A stretch of 64,000 nt of DNA from Arcobacter siniprincipis (GCF_048571125.1 NZ_CP182343.1:2542001-2606000); one strand, 5' to 3'. Positions 1-10,007 are shown, numbered from the stretch's first letter. Notes: generated by a model from the sequence alone, not told the origin. Made by a program: numbers and translations.

Positions 1-2
1 TG

Positions 3-74
3 TTTTTAAATATAGTTGAAGAGAAAATGGAGAAATTATCTACAGATGATATAAAAGATATAGAACTTTTATAA
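3..74 (+). CDS. C-terminal end of an unidentified protein (partial)
   Basis: An open plus-strand frame enters from the window edge and ends in TAA at 72-74, giving a charged tail ending KDIELL. It is 23 codons long here and too short to assign. Its last 6 nt overlap the 3' end of the minus-strand MFS gene, so the two are convergent with no room for a separate terminator. It may also be a chance open frame. Confidence 0.4.
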   Translation, partial: FLNIVEEKMEKLSTDDIKDIELL

Positions 75-1253
75 AAGAACTTTTACAACTTTATTATAAT
101 AAAAAGCGACAAGAATAAAAGCAAGACCTAAAATAATAGTAATAAAACTAAGAGGAATAATATCTGCTAGAACACCAATAAAAAAGGTAGTAAGTACATT
201 TGATAACATAAATATCATGTCATTATATGATATTACTCGTCCTAAGTATTTGTGTTCAACTCTTTCTTGTATAAAGGCATAAGTCATTGACCAAATAGTT
301 GTTGTGGTAAACCCAGTTAAAAACACCATAATTAGTGCCAAATAAAAATTAAATTGAAAAAGTCCCCATAAAATTATTCCTAAGCCTTGAAAGATAAATA
401 AAAGGGTTAATCTATCTTTGTTTACCCAATTTGTAATAATAAATGGACCTACCATAAGTGCCATTGCTCTAATTGCATTTGTTATACCTATTGATAGAGG
501 TACTGCAATTACATATTTATACTCATTTTTAGCCAATAAGGTTACCAATGTATCAAAAGAAGTTAATCCAACAGATGCATGTAAAAGCAAAAGATGAAGA
601 ACATATTTATTATTTTTTATATATAAAAAGCCACCTTTTATCATAGATAAAACTTTTTCTTTTGTATGCACAATTTCTACTTTAAATTCAATATTAAAAA
701 AAACTAATATAGCTAAAATAAAAAACAAAGCATCTAAAATAATAGCTGTCTTAACTCCAAAATAATTTACAATAAGCCCACTCATTGCCATACCAAAAGC
801 ATAAGTAAATGACCAAATAATAGAATGAATTTCATTTGTCTTTTTTAAAACATCACCTGAAACTATTTTAGGCAATAGAGTCATTTCAGTGGAAAAAAAC
901 ATAGAAGCACTACTCATTCTTATAAAAATAAGTATCAACAAAAGCCAAATATCATCTTTATCATTAATAACAAGAAGTAGTAAGGTCATGCATAATTCTG
1001 TACTTAAAAGTGTTAGCATTAGTGGTTTGATTCTGAATCTGTCTATAATGGCACCAGATAAAGGCGCTATCACGATTGCTGGAATAAAGAACATAGCAGT
1101 AACAAGTGAAATTATAAAGGCACTAGAGCCAAAATTTACAAGCATAGTATAAATAGCAACATTTGAAAACCAAGCTCCAAAATAAGCTATTACCTGAAGA
1201 AGTGAAAGCTTTCTTACAAGCGGATAATTAATTAAAAGTTCTTTATAGTTCAA
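69..1253 (-). CDS. MFS transporter
   Basis: This 394-residue, strongly hydrophobic protein has the size and roughly 12-helix pattern of a major facilitator. It should be an inner-membrane secondary transporter, probably an exporter. The loop after helix 2 (about residues 66-77, GAIIDRF...) resembles MFS motif A, and a related GRVISY stretch lies in the second half. Substrate cannot be told from sequence. The start is TTG at 1253; no ATG lies nearby upstream, because the preceding HlyD-like gene stops 6 nt away. The pairing with that periplasmic adaptor suggests an EmrA/EmrB-like export pair, but the adaptor is short. It is the last gene of the long flagellar-led operon. Confidence 0.8.
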   Translation of the reverse strand: MNYKELLINYPLVRKLSLLQVIAYFGAWFSNVAIYTMLVNFGSSAFIISLVTAMFFIPAIVIAPLSGAIIDRFRIKPLMLTLLSTELCMTLLLLVINDKDDIWLLLILIFIRMSSASMFFSTEMTLLPKIVSGDVLKKTNEIHSIIWSFTYAFGMAMSGLIVNYFGVKTAIILDALFFILAILVFFNIEFKVEIVHTKEKVLSMIKGGFLYIKNNKYVLHLLLLHASVGLTSFDTLVTLLAKNEYKYVIAVPLSIGITNAIRAMALMVGPFIITNWVNKDRLTLLFIFQGLGIILWGLFQFNFYLALIMVFLTGFTTTTIWSMTYAFIQERVEHKYLGRVISYNDMIFMLSNVLTTFFIGVLADIIPLSFITIILGLAFILVAFYYNKVVKVLL

Positions 1254-1259
1254 GTTTTT

Positions 1260-1970
1260 CTATTTAAATTCTATTTTAACAAGTCTAGAAAAAGTTTTAG
1301 GATTTGGTACTATTATTTCGACTTTATATGAAGAGATATGTTTGCTATCAGCTACTTTATAAATTTTATCAACTTTTAAATCACTTTTTTTACCATCAAG
1401 ATATATTGTTTTATTTGAAATTGAATCATAATCAGAAATAGGAATATAAATTTCTAACTTACCTTTACTTAAATCTTTTGTTTCATATAATAAAGTTCCA
1501 GGAGTTACATAATCTCCTTTTTTAACACTTATATTATAAATATAGATTTTTTCTTCCCACAAAACCTTATTTTTAATTGTATCTTCAAGATTGGCTATAT
1601 TTATTATCAAATCACTTTTTGTTGATTCTAAATTTAAAACTTGTATTTTTTGATTATCTTTTTCAAAAGCTGATTTTGAAGATATCTTATACAGTCTATT
1701 ATAATTTTTTTCTTGAATATTTAGCATAGAATCTAAAACTTTTAATTTATTCTTTGTTTGAGCAAGCTCTATTTTATCAACATTATTATCTATTTCTATA
1801 ATTTTTGTTTTTTTATTTAGGTATTTTCCCTCTACTTCTTCATTTGTAAAAAGTATTTTTCCACTTACAGCGGATTTTACTACAAAACTATCATATGGTT
1901 CTAGTTTTGAATAATATTCCATTGCAAATAATAAATGTGCACTTAGAAGAAAAACAGCAACAATTTTCAT
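1260..1970 (-). CDS. HlyD/EmrA-like periplasmic adaptor protein
   Basis: This 236-residue protein has an N-terminal signal sequence (about residues 1-16) and then a split biotinyl-lipoyl-like domain. One half is near residues 30-60 (AVSGKILF) and the other near 150-170 (VKKGDYVTPGTLL). They flank a helical, Lys-rich hairpin at about 65-135. That order is typical of membrane-fusion proteins of tripartite pumps or type I systems. It is shorter than most HlyD/EmrA proteins (330 or more residues), so the C-terminal beta domain is reduced. The start is ATG with AAGGAT at good spacing. Adjacent genes are BatD-like (10 nt upstream) and the MFS transporter (6 nt downstream). Partnership with the MFS protein is inferred. 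Confidence 0.6.
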   Translation of the reverse strand: MKIVAVFLLSAHLLFAMEYYSKLEPYDSFVVKSAVSGKILFTNEEVEGKYLNKKTKIIEIDNNVDKIELAQTKNKLKVLDSMLNIQEKNYNRLYKISSKSAFEKDNQKIQVLNLESTKSDLIINIANLEDTIKNKVLWEEKIYIYNISVKKGDYVTPGTLLYETKDLSKGKLEIYIPISDYDSISNKTIYLDGKKSDLKVDKIYKVADSKHISSYKVEIIVPNPKTFSRLVKIEFK

Positions 1971-1980
1971 AAATATCCTT

Positions 1981-3456
1981 TTACAAGTCTAAAGTTTCTA
2001 ATATTTTAATAATCTTATTTTTAGCAATTTTCAAGTCAATAGACTTGTCTTTTTCAAGTTTAAAAATCATTTCATCAAGATTTTTATTATATCCAATATA
2101 AGGAAGAAGTATCTTTATAATTTCATTTTCATTTTTAGATTTTTTTACTAATTTTATAAGAGGTAAATCGTTTATTTGTTTTAAATTCTTTTTAGCTTTA
2201 ACATAAAAATAAATAGCAAAAGCTATTATTGTCAGAAAAACACCTAAAATGAATGATAATATCATTTTATTTAAAGATGTTTTATACACTATTTTTTCTT
2301 TTACAACTTCTACTTGTTTTTCAGGTTGAGCTATTTCTAAGCCGGAAAAACTCTTTTGTTTTTTTACATTTTTTACTTTTATTTTATAACTTGGAGTATT
2401 TTTGATAACAACTTTTTGAGTAGCTTTATCGAAGTATTTAAGCTGTATTTGTGGTATTTCAAAATCTTTATTTGCAATTATTGAAAAAGACTTTTTATAT
2501 GAACCTGTATATTTGTCATTTACAATTTTTGTTTGGATTTTTGGTTTATCTTCAAATATTGTTGCATCTTTGATATTCAATTTAATATCATCCATGTCAT
2601 CAAGGTTCCCAGTTCCATCAATCTCTACTTTAAAAGATAAAGAATCACCTGCAATTATCTCAGTTTTAGAAATAGAAGTTTTTATGGAAAAATCACCTAC
2701 TAAAGTAACACCTTTTGGTAATGGTTTAACATCTAAATTAAGAGAGTTAGAGTATATATTTTCTAATTTTTCAGCTTGCGAAAATAAAGAATAACTAAAA
2801 GCATTTTCATCAATTACTTTTGCTTGTATTTTTATAGGATCTATTCTTAACTTACCAGCTTTTTGAGGAGAGATTAAGAAGTTTAACTCCTGAACAATAA
2901 AGCCATTTTCTTCATAACTTTTATTTTTCTCATCAATTTTTTTACTCCAAATATCATTAAATACAGGCATATTAAACCCTAAATCTGATATTTGTATATC
3001 TTTTTTATATTTGAATTTCATATTTAAAATTGCATCTTCACCACTATATAAAGAGGTTTTATTTAATGAAATTTTAAAATCAAAATTTTTTGAGTTTGTT
3101 TTACTTGGAATTACTTCTTTTACAAACTTTTCTTTTGTTTTAAAAGATTTTCCATCAACTTTTATTTCAAAAGATGGCAAGGTAAACTCTTTTGTAGGTT
3201 TTATTGCATATGTTTTTTTAATCTTATTTACTACATTGCCATTAGTGCTTGTCATTGTTCTACTAGTACCCAAATTAGACACTACATAATTATCTATTTT
3301 GTCTATCTTAGGAAACTCAACATCTGTACCATCTGCTTGTATTTCAAAAACATAATTTTCATTTAAAATGAAATTATCACTTGATTTTACAACAACATTT
3401 CCATAAAGAAAAGATGTAAAAATTATTAATATAAAAAGTCTAAAATATAAATTCAT
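1981..3456 (-). CDS. BatD-like oxygen-tolerance family protein
   Basis: A signal peptide at residues 1-19 precedes a periplasmic, beta-rich region with repeated immunoglobulin-like segments. The pattern near residues 25-110 (proline before IDKIDNY, then TYAIKPTKEF, then LPSF) is typical of BatD proteins. A membrane helix follows at about 395-418, then a Lys-rich cytoplasmic tail of about 70 residues. BatD normally works with the VWA proteins BatA/BatB and a MoxR ATPase, none of which is in the window. Here it starts 2 nt after flhA, an unusual place, so it is either an orphan BatD or a protein recruited to cell-envelope or flagellar function. Family assignment rests on overall pattern only. 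Confidence 0.65.
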   Translation of the reverse strand: MNLYFRLFILIIFTSFLYGNVVVKSSDNFILNENYVFEIQADGTDVEFPKIDKIDNYVVSNLGTSRTMTSTNGNVVNKIKKTYAIKPTKEFTLPSFEIKVDGKSFKTKEKFVKEVIPSKTNSKNFDFKISLNKTSLYSGEDAILNMKFKYKKDIQISDLGFNMPVFNDIWSKKIDEKNKSYEENGFIVQELNFLISPQKAGKLRIDPIKIQAKVIDENAFSYSLFSQAEKLENIYSNSLNLDVKPLPKGVTLVGDFSIKTSISKTEIIAGDSLSFKVEIDGTGNLDDMDDIKLNIKDATIFEDKPKIQTKIVNDKYTGSYKKSFSIIANKDFEIPQIQLKYFDKATQKVVIKNTPSYKIKVKNVKKQKSFSGLEIAQPEKQVEVVKEKIVYKTSLNKMILSFILGVFLTIIAFAIYFYVKAKKNLKQINDLPLIKLVKKSKNENEIIKILLPYIGYNKNLDEMIFKLEKDKSIDLKIAKNKIIKILETLDL

Positions 3457-3458
3457 AA

Positions 3459-5570
3459 TTAAAACTCTAATGTACCTTCAATTGAAAAATTAGCTTTAGA
3501 ATCAAGTTCTGCATGACTTAATACAGCAATTTCTAAGCCAAATTTTTCATAAATTTCAGAAATTCTTTTTCTCAACACTGGATCTACAACCATAGCAACT
3601 TTATTATAACCTTTTGCTTCTACAGTTTTAACTAACTCTTTTGTATGAGTAACTAAGTCATTAATCTCACCAATTGATAACAATAACTGTGACGCTCCAC
3701 CTTTATCTTGAAGCTTACCAATAAAGCCTTGCTCAAGTTCTGGTTTAATAGTAATAATATGTAAAATATTATCAGTATCTAAATATCTATTAGTAATAAG
3801 TCTATACAACTTACTTCTAACATGTTCTAATAATACATCAGGAACTTTAGTATACTCTGCGATATCAGCTACTGCTTCAATTATTGTTAACATATCTACT
3901 ATTGGTATACCTTCATGAAGAAGATCTTTTGCAACTTTTAAAAGAGTCCCATGAGAAGTTAATTTCATAGCTTCATCTACAACTATTGGGAAATCTTTTT
4001 TTAATCCATCAACAATATCAACAATATCTTGTCTAGTAAGAATATCTTCAGCATGTCTTTTTATTATCTCAGAAATATGAGTAGAGATAATAGTTGGAGC
4101 ATCAACAACTGTGAACCCTTTTAATAATGCATCATCTTTTAAATCAGGATTTATCCATGTGGCATCAAGCCCAAAAACAGGTTCTTTTACTCTTTTACCA
4201 TCTAATTGAGCCTTAGAAGTTCCTCCCATAGCAAGAAGTCTATCAACTTCTACACTTGCAACAGCAAGAGGTATTCTTTTTAAGAATAAAGAGTATTGAT
4301 TTGAATTCAAAGTTGCATCATCTGAAATCTTTATTTGAGGAATAATAAATCCTAAATCAGCAGCTACAGTTTTTCTTATACCTCTAATTTTATCTAATAA
4401 TTCAGAATTACCCTGAACAAGTTGTAAAAGTCTCATTCCAAGTTTTAATTCTAAAACTTCCATTTTCATAATATTATCAATAGTTTCTTTATCGCTTTCT
4501 GGCTTAGAAGCTTTATCTTTTTGATCTTTTATTTTTTCTAAAATATCTTGTTTTTCTGTTTCTTGTTTTTTAGCAAAGAATTTAGTTATACTATTTTCTT
4601 TACCTGAATCAACCATATAAATTATATATCCAGTTCCACCCAATAATAAGCCCATAACTATTAGTATACCAGTTGGGAAACCTGGAATAAATGAAAATAA
4701 AATTAAAGTAATTCCAAGTAAAATTAATACTTTAGAATCTTTTACAAGTTGATTAATTGCTTGATCTGCAAAATTATCTTTATCAAGATTAGACCTTGTT
4801 ATAATAATACCCGTTGCTGTTGATAAAATCAAAGCAGGAATTTGAGCAACTAATCCATCTCCAATAGTTAAAATAGTGAAAATTCTAGCACTTTCTGAAA
4901 TACTCAAATCATGTTGAAATACCCCAATTAAAAGCCCACCAATAATATTTACTATTGTGATAATTATCCCAGCAGTTGCATCACCTTGAACAAATTTTGA
5001 AGATCCATCCATTGCCCCATAAAAATTTGCTTCTGCAATTAGTTCATGTCGTCTATCTGTTGCTTCTTTATCATCAATAAATCCTGCATTTAAATCAGCA
5101 TCAATTGCCATTTGTTTACCAGGCATAGAATCAAGTGTAAATCTTGCTGTTACTTCAGCAACTCTTGTAGACCCTTTTGTAACAACCATAAAGTTAATAA
5201 GTACTAAGATAATAAATACAACAATCCCAATTACCATATTTCCACCAACAACAAAGTTACCAAAGGCAGAAATAATAGAACTTACAGCATCTGGACCATT
5301 ATGCCCATCTGTTAAAATTGATCTTGTCGTTGCAATATTTAAAGATAATCTAAATAGTGCAAATATTAAAATAAGTGTTGGAAAAGTTGTTAAATCAGTA
5401 GGTTTTTGTATATACAAACCAATAAGTAAAATTAATAAAGAAATAGACAAAGATAAAATCAAAAAGAAATCTAATATAAGTTTCGGTAACGGAACAATTA
5501 TAATAGACAATATTGCAATAAAAAATATTACTGCAAATAAATCTTTTGAAAATATCTTTCTTATGTTCAT
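3459..5570 (-). CDS. flhA: Flagellar biosynthesis protein FlhA (export gate)
   Basis: FlhA is the large export-gate component of the flagellar type III secretion apparatus. It forms a nonameric ring that receives chaperone-substrate complexes. At 703 residues it has the usual length. The N-terminal half (about 1-330) contains some eight membrane helices and the conserved FHIPEP-family region (ALFRLSLNIATTRSIL near 70-85, then GFIDDKEATDRR near 165). A variable charged linker at about 335-365 leads into the four-subdomain cytoplasmic ring. The start is ATG, 15 nt after flgL, and batD-like follows after 2 nt. Identity is very clear. Confidence 0.97.
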   Translation of the reverse strand: MNIRKIFSKDLFAVIFFIAILSIIIVPLPKLILDFFLILSLSISLLILLIGLYIQKPTDLTTFPTLILIFALFRLSLNIATTRSILTDGHNGPDAVSSIISAFGNFVVGGNMVIGIVVFIILVLINFMVVTKGSTRVAEVTARFTLDSMPGKQMAIDADLNAGFIDDKEATDRRHELIAEANFYGAMDGSSKFVQGDATAGIIITIVNIIGGLLIGVFQHDLSISESARIFTILTIGDGLVAQIPALILSTATGIIITRSNLDKDNFADQAINQLVKDSKVLILLGITLILFSFIPGFPTGILIVMGLLLGGTGYIIYMVDSGKENSITKFFAKKQETEKQDILEKIKDQKDKASKPESDKETIDNIMKMEVLELKLGMRLLQLVQGNSELLDKIRGIRKTVAADLGFIIPQIKISDDATLNSNQYSLFLKRIPLAVASVEVDRLLAMGGTSKAQLDGKRVKEPVFGLDATWINPDLKDDALLKGFTVVDAPTIISTHISEIIKRHAEDILTRQDIVDIVDGLKKDFPIVVDEAMKLTSHGTLLKVAKDLLHEGIPIVDMLTIIEAVADIAEYTKVPDVLLEHVRSKLYRLITNRYLDTDNILHIITIKPELEQGFIGKLQDKGGASQLLLSIGEINDLVTHTKELVKTVEAKGYNKVAMVVDPVLRKRISEIYEKFGLEIAVLSHAELDSKANFSIEGTLEF

Positions 5571-5585
5571 ATATTAAAAATTTTA

Positions 5586-6704
5586 TTAACTTAAATAGTT
5601 AACTAAAGATAATTTGCTTGCCTTGCTAATGCTAGAATAAAGTGATGTATAAATTAACTGTAACTGTTGTGACTCAATTGCTACTTTAGTCAAATCTGCA
5701 TCATTATTTTGGATTGCTAAAACATCAAAATGAGTAACCTTAGTACTTATTCTTTCTTCTGCCGCTTCAAATGTCGCATTTCTTGCACCTAATTCTCCAT
5801 GTGCAGTATTTGCAGCATTCCATGCCTTATTTATATCATCTAAAGCCTTAGACATAGCATCACCATCATTACTTTTTAAAGCTGCTATTGCATCATCAAT
5901 AGCATCAAAAGTATTATGTTTTGCAGTAAAAGTTTTTTCACTACCATCTTCATTTTTAGGAAGTTCAGCTATTTCATGTACCTTATCAGGTGATTCCCCT
6001 ATTGTCGTTACTTCAATAAAGTTTTTAGTTGATTTACCATCTTCATCATACTCTACAAGAACAGTCTGTGCTGCATTTAATTTCCACTCTCTACCATTCT
6101 CATCAATTATTCTTTCACCCTCTTTAAAACTTAAAGGTTGTCCAGAAACTCCAGCTGTTGTAGTATATGACATAATGTCTAATCCTGTAACTCCTCTATC
6201 TCTATAAGAGTCTACTTCAACAGCACTTTTTCTTAAAGTTGTGTTACCATTATATGAAACTTTTCCATTTTCATCTTGTGTAAAAGCTTGTTCATTAGTC
6301 TCCGAACCAGAGAATATATATTCATCTTGAACTCTTTCATTAACCATAGTATATAAGTTCTCTTTTGCCCCTTCGATTTGTGTTGCAATAGATTTTCTCG
6401 AAATGTCATCATTTGTATCATTTCGACCTTTGATAATCTCTTTTTTAATGGTATCTAATAAATCTTTTATTGATGCAAGAGTTGAATCTGATACATCATT
6501 TTGTGCTGTAGTATTGTTAATTTGAGTTTTCAATCCACCATAAACATTAAGTTTATCTTCTAAAAACAATTGTTGAGAATAAACAACCGAATCATCACTC
6601 CCATCATCAATTTTCTTTTTTGTACTTTGTTGATAATTAACTCTTAATTGTTGTTGATTCAGTATATCTAATCTGTAAAGGGTTGATCTGTCTGTATTAA
6701 TCAT
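5586..6704 (-). CDS. flgL: Flagellar hook-filament junction protein FlgL
   Basis: FlgL (HAP3) joins the hook to the filament. The flagellin-like helical N-terminus (RLDILNQQQLRVNYQQSTKK, about 11-30) and C-terminus (DLTKVAIESQQLQLIYTSL) are characteristic. Between them lie ENLYTMVNERVQDEYIFSGSETN-type residues conserved in FlgL around 105-130. At 372 residues it is a normal size. The ATG overlaps the fliI stop codon by 4 nt, with a strong GGAGG-like ribosome site inside the fliI end, which implies translational coupling. The partner FlgK is not in the window. Confidence 0.92.
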   Translation of the reverse strand: MINTDRSTLYRLDILNQQQLRVNYQQSTKKKIDDGSDDSVVYSQQLFLEDKLNVYGGLKTQINNTTAQNDVSDSTLASIKDLLDTIKKEIIKGRNDTNDDISRKSIATQIEGAKENLYTMVNERVQDEYIFSGSETNEQAFTQDENGKVSYNGNTTLRKSAVEVDSYRDRGVTGLDIMSYTTTAGVSGQPLSFKEGERIIDENGREWKLNAAQTVLVEYDEDGKSTKNFIEVTTIGESPDKVHEIAELPKNEDGSEKTFTAKHNTFDAIDDAIAALKSNDGDAMSKALDDINKAWNAANTAHGELGARNATFEAAEERISTKVTHFDVLAIQNNDADLTKVAIESQQLQLIYTSLYSSISKASKLSLVNYLS

Positions 6705-8008
6705 TTAATCACCTCCATAAATTGGTTAAAAATCTGGTTAAAGTCATGTTTTTCAACTGTTCCTTGAAAAAGAAAGCTTTTTATCTTCTCTCTTTTTGCT
6801 AACGCATCATCCAATTCTTTATCCATACCTTGCTTGTAAGCACCAACACGAATTAATATTTCGTTCTCTTTTATTAGTGATAATACTCTTTTTAACTTTA
6901 AAAATCCATTATAATGTTCAGGGCTAACTACTTTATCCATTACTCTTGATGCAGATTTAAGTAAATCTATAGGAGGATATTGACCTTGTTCTGTTAATTC
7001 TCTTGTTAAAACTATATGTCCATCAAGAATTGATCTACTTTGATCTGCGATTGGGTCATTCATATCATCACCATCAACTAATACAGTAAAAAATGCGGTT
7101 ATAGAACCTAATTGTGTATTTCCAGCTCTCTCCATCAATTGGGGCAAAAGAGCAAAAACAGAAGGTGGATATCCCCTACTCACAGGTGGTTCTCCAATAC
7201 TAAGTCCTATTTCTCGTTGGGCCATTGCAAACCTTGTAACTGAGTCCATCATAAGTAAAACATCATGCCCTTTATCCCTAAAAAATTCAGCAATTGCCAT
7301 AGCTGTAAAAGCACCATATTTTCTCATTAAAGCAGATTCATCAGAAGTTGCAGCAATAATTATTGTATTTTCTAAATTATTATTTAAATTATAGTGAATA
7401 AACTCAGGTATTTCCCTTCCCCTTTCACCTATTAGTGCCACAACTTTTATTTGTGCTTCACATCCTTTTACAATCATCCCCATCAAAGTAGATTTACCAA
7501 CACCACTTCCAGCAAATATACCTACTTTTTGACCTTTCCCAGATGTTAACATTGAATCTATTGCTTTAACTCCTGTTGAAAACCTTTCATCAATAATTCC
7601 CCTTTCTAAAGCAGGAATTGATAATTTATTTATTGCAGAATTTTGTTCTAAATCCTTTACTTTACCTTTTTTATCAATAGGTTCACCTAAGGCATTTACA
7701 ACTCTTCCTAATAATCCATATCCACTTTTTACGGTTAGTCCATCTTTTTGTAAAAAAACCTTATCATTAATTCTAAAACCCTCAATAAAAGAAAAAGGTA
7801 CTATTTTAAACCCATCACTTTCGACAGAAGCAGTCATTCCCAAAACAGTATATAAGTGTTGCTCAGACTCTATTTTTACAATATCTCCAACAGCAACTTC
7901 TATTCCTACTGCTTTTATTGTAGTGGAACTTATGTGAGTAATTCTTCCAAAAGGAATTATTAAATTATTTTTATCAATATTATCTATAAACTTATCTAAA
8001 TCTGTCAT
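6701..8008 (-). CDS. fliI: Flagellum-specific ATPase FliI
   Basis: FliI is the F1-beta-like hexameric ATPase that powers unfolding and delivery of flagellar export substrates. The 435-residue protein has a beta-barrel N-domain (1-95), the Walker A motif AGSGVGKST at residues 166-174, the Walker B strand ending LLMMDSVTRFA, and the family signature PPSVFALLPQLMERAG. The start is ATG, 1 nt from the end of the PflA-like gene. Its regulator FliH is encoded about 21 kb upstream at 28674-29345, so the ATPase and its stalk are in different transcription blocks. Confidence 0.97.
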   Translation of the reverse strand: MTDLDKFIDNIDKNNLIIPFGRITHISSTTIKAVGIEVAVGDIVKIESEQHLYTVLGMTASVESDGFKIVPFSFIEGFRINDKVFLQKDGLTVKSGYGLLGRVVNALGEPIDKKGKVKDLEQNSAINKLSIPALERGIIDERFSTGVKAIDSMLTSGKGQKVGIFAGSGVGKSTLMGMIVKGCEAQIKVVALIGERGREIPEFIHYNLNNNLENTIIIAATSDESALMRKYGAFTAMAIAEFFRDKGHDVLLMMDSVTRFAMAQREIGLSIGEPPVSRGYPPSVFALLPQLMERAGNTQLGSITAFFTVLVDGDDMNDPIADQSRSILDGHIVLTRELTEQGQYPPIDLLKSASRVMDKVVSPEHYNGFLKLKRVLSLIKENEILIRVGAYKQGMDKELDDALAKREKIKSFLFQGTVEKHDFNQIFNQFMEVIK

Positions 8009-8009
8009 T

Positions 8010-10004
8010 CTACATCTTATCGCACATAGCTTTATATAAAGAATCTTTCGTATTTTTAATATCTTTACACTTTGTTATAAATTCATTTTTCAAATCACTT
8101 AAACCTATACTATCATATAACCTAATTAATTCATAATCAACTCTTGCTTGATCATTTGCTTGCATATTTCTTGTATTTTTAATAGCATCTGTTAAATATT
8201 CTATTGCTTTTGAAATATTGTTTTTCTTTTTTTCTATCATTGCTAATTCAATATCAACAAAAGGAGAATAAACATATGCTTTAAACTCTTTTTGTTTAGA
8301 ATAAAGTTCATTTAAAATTTTTTCTGCTTCATCTTCTTTATCTTTTCCAATTAAATATAAATAATATTGGTAATAAAAATCTATAATAAGTGGATTATTC
8401 TCATTTTTTGTTATAAATTCAGGAAATCTACTTGCATAATAGAAAAATTTTTCCATTGCAATTGAGTCTTTTTTGGCACTATAAACTAAAAATCTATATA
8501 AAAATTCTTTCTCTAAAACATCTTTATTATTTACCATTTCAACTTTCGAAGAAAAATCCATAGCATCGTCTATTAAGTCCAAAGAGTAAGCCATTCTTTC
8601 TAAATACAAATATAATGTTGCATCACGACTTGTATTAAAAGTCTCTTTTAAAAGATCATATGCTCTTTCATAAGGAACCTCAATTAAACATTCAAAAAAA
8701 TTATATTTTACATCTTTATCTTTAATTAGAAGTTCTAATGTCTCTTTTCGAGAAGTTTTAAGGGCTTTATTCATTAAAAAACACTGATCATTTTTTAAAT
8801 ATTGTTTTATTAAATCAACATTAACTTCATCAAAAATTTCACCAACATTTTTATATGCAAATCTTTTTGTAATTGTATCTGCAATTTTACCATAAACTCT
8901 TTTTGATTTTAAAATAAACTCATATTTTTTTTCCTTTTTAAAATTCAATAACTCTTGAAGCAATGCTTTTTGTTTCATAGCCTCTGAATTTGGATATTTT
9001 GAGACAATCAACTGGGGCGTAATATTCCCTTCTCTCATTAATATCTCATCAATATACATTTTTGCATCATTAGCATATAAACCATTTGGATAATCAGTTA
9101 AAATATCTTTATATAATTCTTTTGCTTTATATAAATAATAGTTTGTTCCATCATACATTTCCATATAAACATTTGCTAATTTGAACTTAAATTCTTCTAT
9201 AAATTCTTCTTGTTTTGCCCGATTTAAAAGCTCTTTTAATATTTCAACCGCAAATTCTGGCATATTAGCATCAACTAATTTATCAACTTTTCTTAACGCA
9301 ACATATGAGTCTTCTGAATAATAATCAATATTTTTACTCAAAACTTTTGATATAAGTTCATAAGCTTTTTCTTTTTGATCATCTAAGATATAAATGTCAA
9401 ACAACTCATCCGCAACAATAGTCGCAACCAAAACATCAGTTGTATTTACTAAAATATTATATAAAGTTTTAATCGCTTTTGAGTAGGATTTTGTATGTTT
9501 ATAGACCTTAGCTAAATAAATTTGTCCATAGGCATTTGTAATTTTATCTGAGAAGTTATTTATAATAATCTCAGCAAAATATTTTGCTTCTTTTACTCTA
9601 TTTGTTTCTAATTTAAAATCAACCATCAACATATATGCTTTTGACAAATCATCCTCATTTATTTGACTTGTATTTATAGCTAATTCTAACTCATTAGAAG
9701 CCTCAGAGATAATTCTCTTACTAGCTTTTTTAAGAGCAATTTCTGAATAAGTAAGTAGAATATCTGAATTTAAGATCTCAATTTTATTTGTTGCTTTAAA
9801 ACTTTCAATTTCAGCAAAAGCTTCATCGACTTTTCCATTTTTAGCTAATTTTTTTATTTGTTTCAGTAATTCAAATCCATCTTTAATATCATTTTTTCTT
9901 TTCTCTGAGATTTGTGTTCCTGAGGGGTCTATAAAACTATAATAAAAATCTACTTTTGCACTTGAAATAGTAAATAGTAAAAACAGTATTATTAAAAATT
10001 TCAA
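8010..10004 (-). CDS. PflA-like periplasmic TPR protein (probable flagellar motor disk component)
   Basis: This 664-residue protein begins with a short signal peptide (residues 1-16, cleavage after SSAK or nearby). The rest is almost entirely helical repeats of TPR/Sel1-like character; examples are near 135-200, 290-320 and 600-630. The C-terminus ends in a Cys-containing charged tail (CKDIKNTKDSLYKAMC). In Campylobacter and Helicobacter, PflA is a signal-peptide-bearing TPR protein forming a periplasmic motor disk, and this gene sits between flhB and fliI. I therefore favour PflA. The start is TTG with AAGG at good spacing; no upstream ATG fits. It could instead be another TPR scaffold. Confidence 0.6.
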   Translation of the reverse strand: MKFLIILFLLFTISSAKVDFYYSFIDPSGTQISEKRKNDIKDGFELLKQIKKLAKNGKVDEAFAEIESFKATNKIEILNSDILLTYSEIALKKASKRIISEASNELELAINTSQINEDDLSKAYMLMVDFKLETNRVKEAKYFAEIIINNFSDKITNAYGQIYLAKVYKHTKSYSKAIKTLYNILVNTTDVLVATIVADELFDIYILDDQKEKAYELISKVLSKNIDYYSEDSYVALRKVDKLVDANMPEFAVEILKELLNRAKQEEFIEEFKFKLANVYMEMYDGTNYYLYKAKELYKDILTDYPNGLYANDAKMYIDEILMREGNITPQLIVSKYPNSEAMKQKALLQELLNFKKEKKYEFILKSKRVYGKIADTITKRFAYKNVGEIFDEVNVDLIKQYLKNDQCFLMNKALKTSRKETLELLIKDKDVKYNFFECLIEVPYERAYDLLKETFNTSRDATLYLYLERMAYSLDLIDDAMDFSSKVEMVNNKDVLEKEFLYRFLVYSAKKDSIAMEKFFYYASRFPEFITKNENNPLIIDFYYQYYLYLIGKDKEDEAEKILNELYSKQKEFKAYVYSPFVDIELAMIEKKKNNISKAIEYLTDAIKNTRNMQANDQARVDYELIRLYDSIGLSDLKNEFITKCKDIKNTKDSLYKAMCDKM

Positions 10005-10007
10005 AAC

